This document shows, piece by piece, positions 59,568-64,000 of a DNA stretch of 64,000 nucleotides (the stretch's first letter is position 1; every line of letters begins with the position of its first letter). The notes under the pieces were generated by a model. The model was given only the letters and a program-made list of their open reading frames with translations, did no database searches and was not told the DNA's origin. The stretch is from the NCBI GenBank assembly GCA_963693285.1, contig OY848919.1, positions 4,870,436-4,934,435 of the forward strand. The letters are read 5' to 3'. Origin of the DNA: Xestospongia muta (Eukaryota; Porifera; Demospongiae; Haplosclerida; Petrosiidae). Both the position numbers and the translations under genes were made by a program.

Positions 59568-62380
59568 ATGGAGTCATACCTAGTGACCCAAGTATTTACT
59601 GCTTGTACTAGAGGTGATTTGGAGAGTATCAGGAAACTTATTGAACTAGGAGTGTCTCCTTGTGTACGTGATAATCAAGGGAACACTTCATTTCACTTGT
59701 GCTGTAGTTCTGTTCAATGTGGGCTAGATGTTTTACAGTACCTTATCACTGTCTCTAATAGTGTGAATTATAACTCTTTAGTTAATAATGAACAACAGAC
59801 ATTGCTTCATTTAACATGTCATTCAGGAAAACTGGATTTTGTTGAGTATCTCTTCAACCATAAGTTTGGAAGTTTCACGTCACTTGATATATATGGACAC
59901 TCCTCTTTATTATGCCTGTAGTAGTAGACATTACAATATAGTCTCATTTATATGTAATAATGTTACAGTATTATCTCCTGATATTATCTATCAGTGTGTT
60001 AAGATATCAACCTGGGAAATAATGGTACCATTACTGAAGAAGATATCATTTAAAGATTTTATGGAGAGAGTAACTCAAGAACAGCATATAGATTTAGCTA
60101 AGCTTGTCACAAAAGATAAAGTTATTCAATGGCTAGATATTAAAATCCCTTTCCTTTACATTACTTTGCTGGATTATGTTCTAATATTGTTGACTATCTT
60201 GTTAATGAACTTCAGTTAAATTTAAACAGTTTAGATTACAACCACTGTACACCACTGCACATTGCTTGTATCGAAAACAAGTATGACATTGTTAAGTTTT
60301 TAACTTTAAAACAGGATTGCAACGTAGAAGTAGAAAATGAAGATGGAGATCAACCACTTCATTTAGCATGTGAACATGGCAGTGTAGACCTAGTGAAGCA
60401 TCTAGTAGAAGTAGCAGGTTGTGAAATCAATGCTAAGGGTCAATATGAAAAACCTTGCTTACATTGCTTGTTTAAATCAACATTCTAGTGCAGAAATTGT
60501 CCGATTTTTGTTTTCAAAACAAGATTGGTATGTTGAAGTACCAGACAAAAATAATAACAGACCAATTCATTTAGCATGTGAACATGGCAGTGTAGACCTA
60601 GTGAAGCATCTAGTAAAAGTAGCAGGTTGTGACATCAATGCTAAGGGTCAATATGAAAAAGGTTGCTTACATTTTGCTTTTTTCAATCGGAGCCATAAAT
60701 GGGAAATTATCAAATTTCTTACCTCAAGACCTAATTGTGATATTGAAGCAGAAGTCAATGATGGTAATCGAATACTTCATTAGCATGTGAACATGGCAGT
60801 GTAGACCTAGTGAAGCATCTAGTGGAAGTAGCAGGTTGTGAAATCAATGCTAAAGGTCAATATGAAAAACGTTGCTTACATTTTGCTTGTTTAAATCAAC
60901 ATTCTAGTGCAGAAATTGTCCGATTTTTGTTTTCAAAACAAGATTGGTATGTTGAAAAATAATAACAGACCAATTCATTTAGCATGTGAACATGGCAGTG
61001 TAGACCTAGTGAAGCATCTAGTAAAAGTAGCAGGTTGTGACATCAATGCTAAGGGTCAATATGAAAAACGTTGCTTACATTTTGCTTTTTTCAATCGGAG
61101 CCATAAATGGGAAATTATCAAATTTCTTACCTCAAGACCTAATTGTGATATTGAAGCAGAAGTCAATGATGGTAATCGAATACTTCATTTAGCATGTGAA
61201 CATGGCAGTGTAGACCTAGTGAAGCATCTAGTGGAAGTAGCAGGTTGTGAAATCAATGCTTAAGGTCAATATGAAACCGTTGCTTACATTTTGCTTGTTT
61301 AAATCAACATTCTAGTGCAGAAATTGTCCGATTTTTGTTTTCAAAACAAGATTGGTATGTTGAAGCAGCAGACAAAAATAATAACAGACCAATTCATTTA
61401 GCATGTGAACATGGCATTGTAGACCTAGTGAAGCATCTAGTAGAAGTAGCAGGTTGTGACATCAATGCTAAGGGTCAATATGAAAAACCTTGCTTACATT
61501 TTGCTTGTTTAAATCAACATTCTAGTGCAGAAATTGTCCGATTTTTGTTTTCAAAACAAGATTGGTATGTTGAAGTACCAGACAAAAATAATAACAGACC
61601 AATTCATTTAGCATGTGAACATGGCAGTGTAGACCTAGTGAAGCATCTAGTAAAAGTAGCAGGTTGTGACATCAATGCTAAGGGTCAATATGAAAAACGT
61701 TGCTTACATTTTGCTTTTTTCAATCGGAACCATAAATGGGAAATTATCAAATTTCTTACCTCAAGACCTAATTGTGATATTGAAGCAGAAGTCAATGATG
61801 GTAATCGAATACTTCATTTAGCATGTGAACATGGCAGTGTAGACCTAGTGAAGCATCTAGTGGAAGTAGCAGGTTGTGAAATCAATAAAGGTCAATATGA
61901 AAAACGTTGCTTACATTTTGCTTGTTTAAATCAACATTCTAGTGCAGAAATTGTCCGATTTTTGTTTTCAAAACAAGATTGGTATGTTGAAGCAGCAGAC
62001 AAAAATAATAACAGACCAATTCATTTAGCATGTGAACATGGCATTGTAGACCTAGTGAAGCATCTAGTAGATGTAGCAGGTTGTGACATCAATGCTAAAG
62101 GTCAATATAAAAAACGTTGCTTACATTTTGCTTGTTTAAATCAACATTCTTGTACAGAAATTGTCCTATTTTTGTTTTCAAAACAAGATTGGTATGTTGA
62201 ACTACCAGACAAAAATAATAACAGACCAATTCATTTAGCATGTGAACATGGCAGTGTAGACCTAGTGAAGCATCTAGTAGAAGTAGCAAGTTGTGACATC
62301 AGTACTAAAGGTCAACATGAAAAAAGTTGCTTACATTTTGCTTTTTTCAATTGGAGCCATAAATGGGAAATTATCAAATT
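59568..62380 (+). pseudogene. Copy C: truncated ankyrin paralog
   Basis: It starts with the same MESYLVTQVFTACTRGDLES as gene B and continues with the ANK module EHGSVDLVKHLVxVAG/QYEKxCLHFA. Relative to gene B or neighbouring units there are a 2-bp loss near 59899, 1 bp near 60145, 2 bp near 60464, 1 bp near 60781, 11 bp near 60954, a TAA at 61261-61263 and 1 bp near 61280. Homology ends abruptly near 62380, before any 990-type ANK, ROC, COR or Death sequence. The longest open part is 61335-62417. It is a pseudogene unless the assembly is wrong. Confidence 0.8.
60340..62380 (+). repeat. Amplified ankyrin modules in copy C
   Basis: The landmark encoding SSAEIVRFLFSKQDW recurs near 60484, 60900, 61313, 61523 and 61937, with a variant near 62150. 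Spacings are about 410-418 or 210 bp. A four-ANK block of about 417 bp has been duplicated several times, with indels. Confidence 0.85.
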
Positions 62381-63759
62381 ATCAGTCAACTATGTTTGCA
62401 TTGAGAATGTATACTAACTCAGTGTTATAAATCTGGCTAGGAATGAGGTAGAGAGTAGTTAGCACCATTCAAGGTGCCTTGAAACTACAAACATTTTATT
62501 TTTAAGAAATAGAGTGCTACCTATCTAGGAGTTAATCAGAAATCCCATACAAAGCGAATGACGTTCTTCACATTCCTTACAATTCTGTAAGTATCACATG
62601 TAATGATATCACAAATAAAACCTACACTTAATATCTACTTATCTATAAAAAGTTTTATTGTATTTTTTTATCAATAAACTTTTGAGTTTTCTTAATATTT
62701 ATTATAAAAAAAGAAAGTAAATATCAACGAATATTTCATTCACTATTGCTTTAACTTGAAGATCACAATTAAAGAATCAGGAGGAATATTTGTCATTAAC
62801 TGGCTCTAGAACCATGTTTCAAATTGTTTACAATCCATCTTCTGGTGATAATCTTCTTCACGTTTAGACTAAAATATGAGATGAACATTAGGTATCCCCA
62901 CTTATCCTCTGATCCAACATGCAGTATAATTAATCATTTCCATTTACTATAGCATGACCAGTGCAAGTGGTACAATTGGTATAATTTTGGCTGTGCCACT
63001 TTTGTCAGTGTGTGTGTGTCTGTTATCCAGGCAAATGGCTTTGAATTGCTTTAACTTAGCAAACATGGCGCTGGTAGCCACCAAACTATAGTGGATGGTG
63101 GCAAAACTTATGTACTTCTTAAGAATACTGATAAAAGGATCGTCAAGCGAACAGAAAGCTTTAAAAGTCTGAAAAACCTTTGAAAATTTTTCTTTAACAA
63201 TTAATTAAAACATGCATATGTATAACTAATTAGTACACGTGAAGCTGTAGAAGAGTATGGAGCTTGAGGTATGCAAGAGATATAGCTTCATTCAAAGCTA
63301 TCATATATACAGAGTTATATGGCAGACAATTGTTGGAGAAGTGCTATCATACAGGAGAGATGAACAACAAAAGAGATCAGTAAACTAGATAAATGAATAT
63401 TACAAATAGTTTTGTTTGCAACATATTTTGTAGCTTTTAAAACTAACTATTACAGTCTATTGCTTTATTTGTTTAAATTGTTTTTATTGATGCCTTTACT
63501 TCTGATACCATGACTGTCTCTAATGATAGATTTAGACTTTTTACGAATCAACAAAACTCAAAAAACTAATGATTCTAAAGTGTAATGACACAATCAACTC
63601 AAAAAGAAAAGAAAAAAAACTAGACGGTTCTATATAAACACATGTGACTTGAAAGAGACCACATTTTTAATCATGTTTACTTATATAAACTGACCTATAT
63701 GTAATTATTGTAAATAGTCTGAGTCTGATACTAAGTGACCTTCAACACTCCTTCTCACT
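62381..63759. other. Unique flank after copy C, no gene recognised
   Basis: No coding, RNA or repeat family could be supported apart from the 65-bp dispersed repeat at 63296-63360. A short GT run lies near 63011-63020. Confidence 0.45.
63296..63360. repeat. 65-bp dispersed repeat, copy 2
   Basis: It matches 1339-1403 with a few substitutions. It is preceded by TATAGCTTCATTCAA, which is absent at the first copy. Confidence 0.85.
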
Positions 63760-63764
63760 TTGGA

Positions 63765-64000
63765 TCAGACGAAATTCGTTGACTCCAGCCATATCACTGA
63801 GTTTCTCAAATCGTTCAGCGTACAATCCCTTTGTAGCATATCACCTATCATATCATCAGTCCTGCAGTGTTGTATATCTATTGTTCCTTTCTTTGTTTCA
63901 TCTCTGATGAAATGGTATTTGATGTCTATATGTTTGCTTCGTCCATGAAATTGCGGGTTTTTCCCATACAAATGGCTGATTGATTGTCTTCAAATATTGT
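63765..64000 (-). pseudogene. Ty1/copia-type RNase H C-terminal relic, cut by window end
   Basis: The minus strand reads FEDNQSAI near the window end. After a frameshift near 63960 it continues with SKHIDIKYHFIRD, KGTIDI and DMIGDML, the usual C-terminal signature of copia polyproteins. The remainder lies outside the window. Confidence 0.8.

Overview
The window is eukaryotic, AT-rich and mobile-element-laden. Its genes have very short introns (44-56 bp), and its dominant gene family joins ankyrin (ANK) repeats, a ROC-type GTPase, a COR-like segment and a Death domain. This suggests an early-branching animal, most likely a demosponge. That assignment is inferred from gene style, not from any marker gene.

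Layout. Two tandem segmental units of about 31.6 kb and 25.5 kb are followed by the start of a third. Each unit begins with a conserved promoter-like block of about 100-160 bp and an ANK gene, at 2496 (gene A), 34066 (gene B) and 59568 (copy C). Gene A (2496-16213, 8 coding exons, about 4139 aa) carries a nearly homogeneous array of 24 tandem 207-bp units (two ANK repeats each), then three 990-bp ANK super-repeats, a ROC/COR module, a Death-domain exon and a tail of phase-1 exons encoding Lys/Arg/Ser-rich, probably disordered sequence. Gene B (34066-42553, 9 coding exons, about 2669 aa) has the same scaffold. It lacks the 207-bp array, and its tail has grown by tandem duplication of a 295-bp exon-intron cassette. 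Copy C (59568-62380) is truncated before the GTPase and carries frameshifts and a stop codon.

Downstream of A (16.96-23.6 kb) and of B (43.6-48.9 kb) lie complex repeat fields. They contain relic copies of the Death-domain-end and tail exons, and repeated RFX/X-box-like sites of the form GTTGCTAGGCAAC. Next comes a block of decayed mobile elements shared by both units in the same order: a Ty3/gypsy integrase relic, a pogo-like MITE (TA target duplication), a PIF/Harbinger element (20-bp TIR, TTA target duplication; Myb-like and HARBI1-like genes), a non-LTR reverse-transcriptase relic, a Tc1/mariner-like relic, a minisatellite and a split hAT relic. Shared insertions show that these elements predate the segmental duplication. 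A pogo transposase relic (about 150-865) and a Ty1/copia relic (63765-64000) sit near the window ends.

How the parts relate. The predicted proteins resemble the ANK-ROC-COR-Death half of DAPK1 without the kinase. A repeat ectodomain-like sensor, a GTPase switch and a Death-domain output suggest an innate-sensor or cell-death regulator family, which is inference. The striking feature is repeat dynamism at three scales: ANK modules, tail exons and whole gene units.
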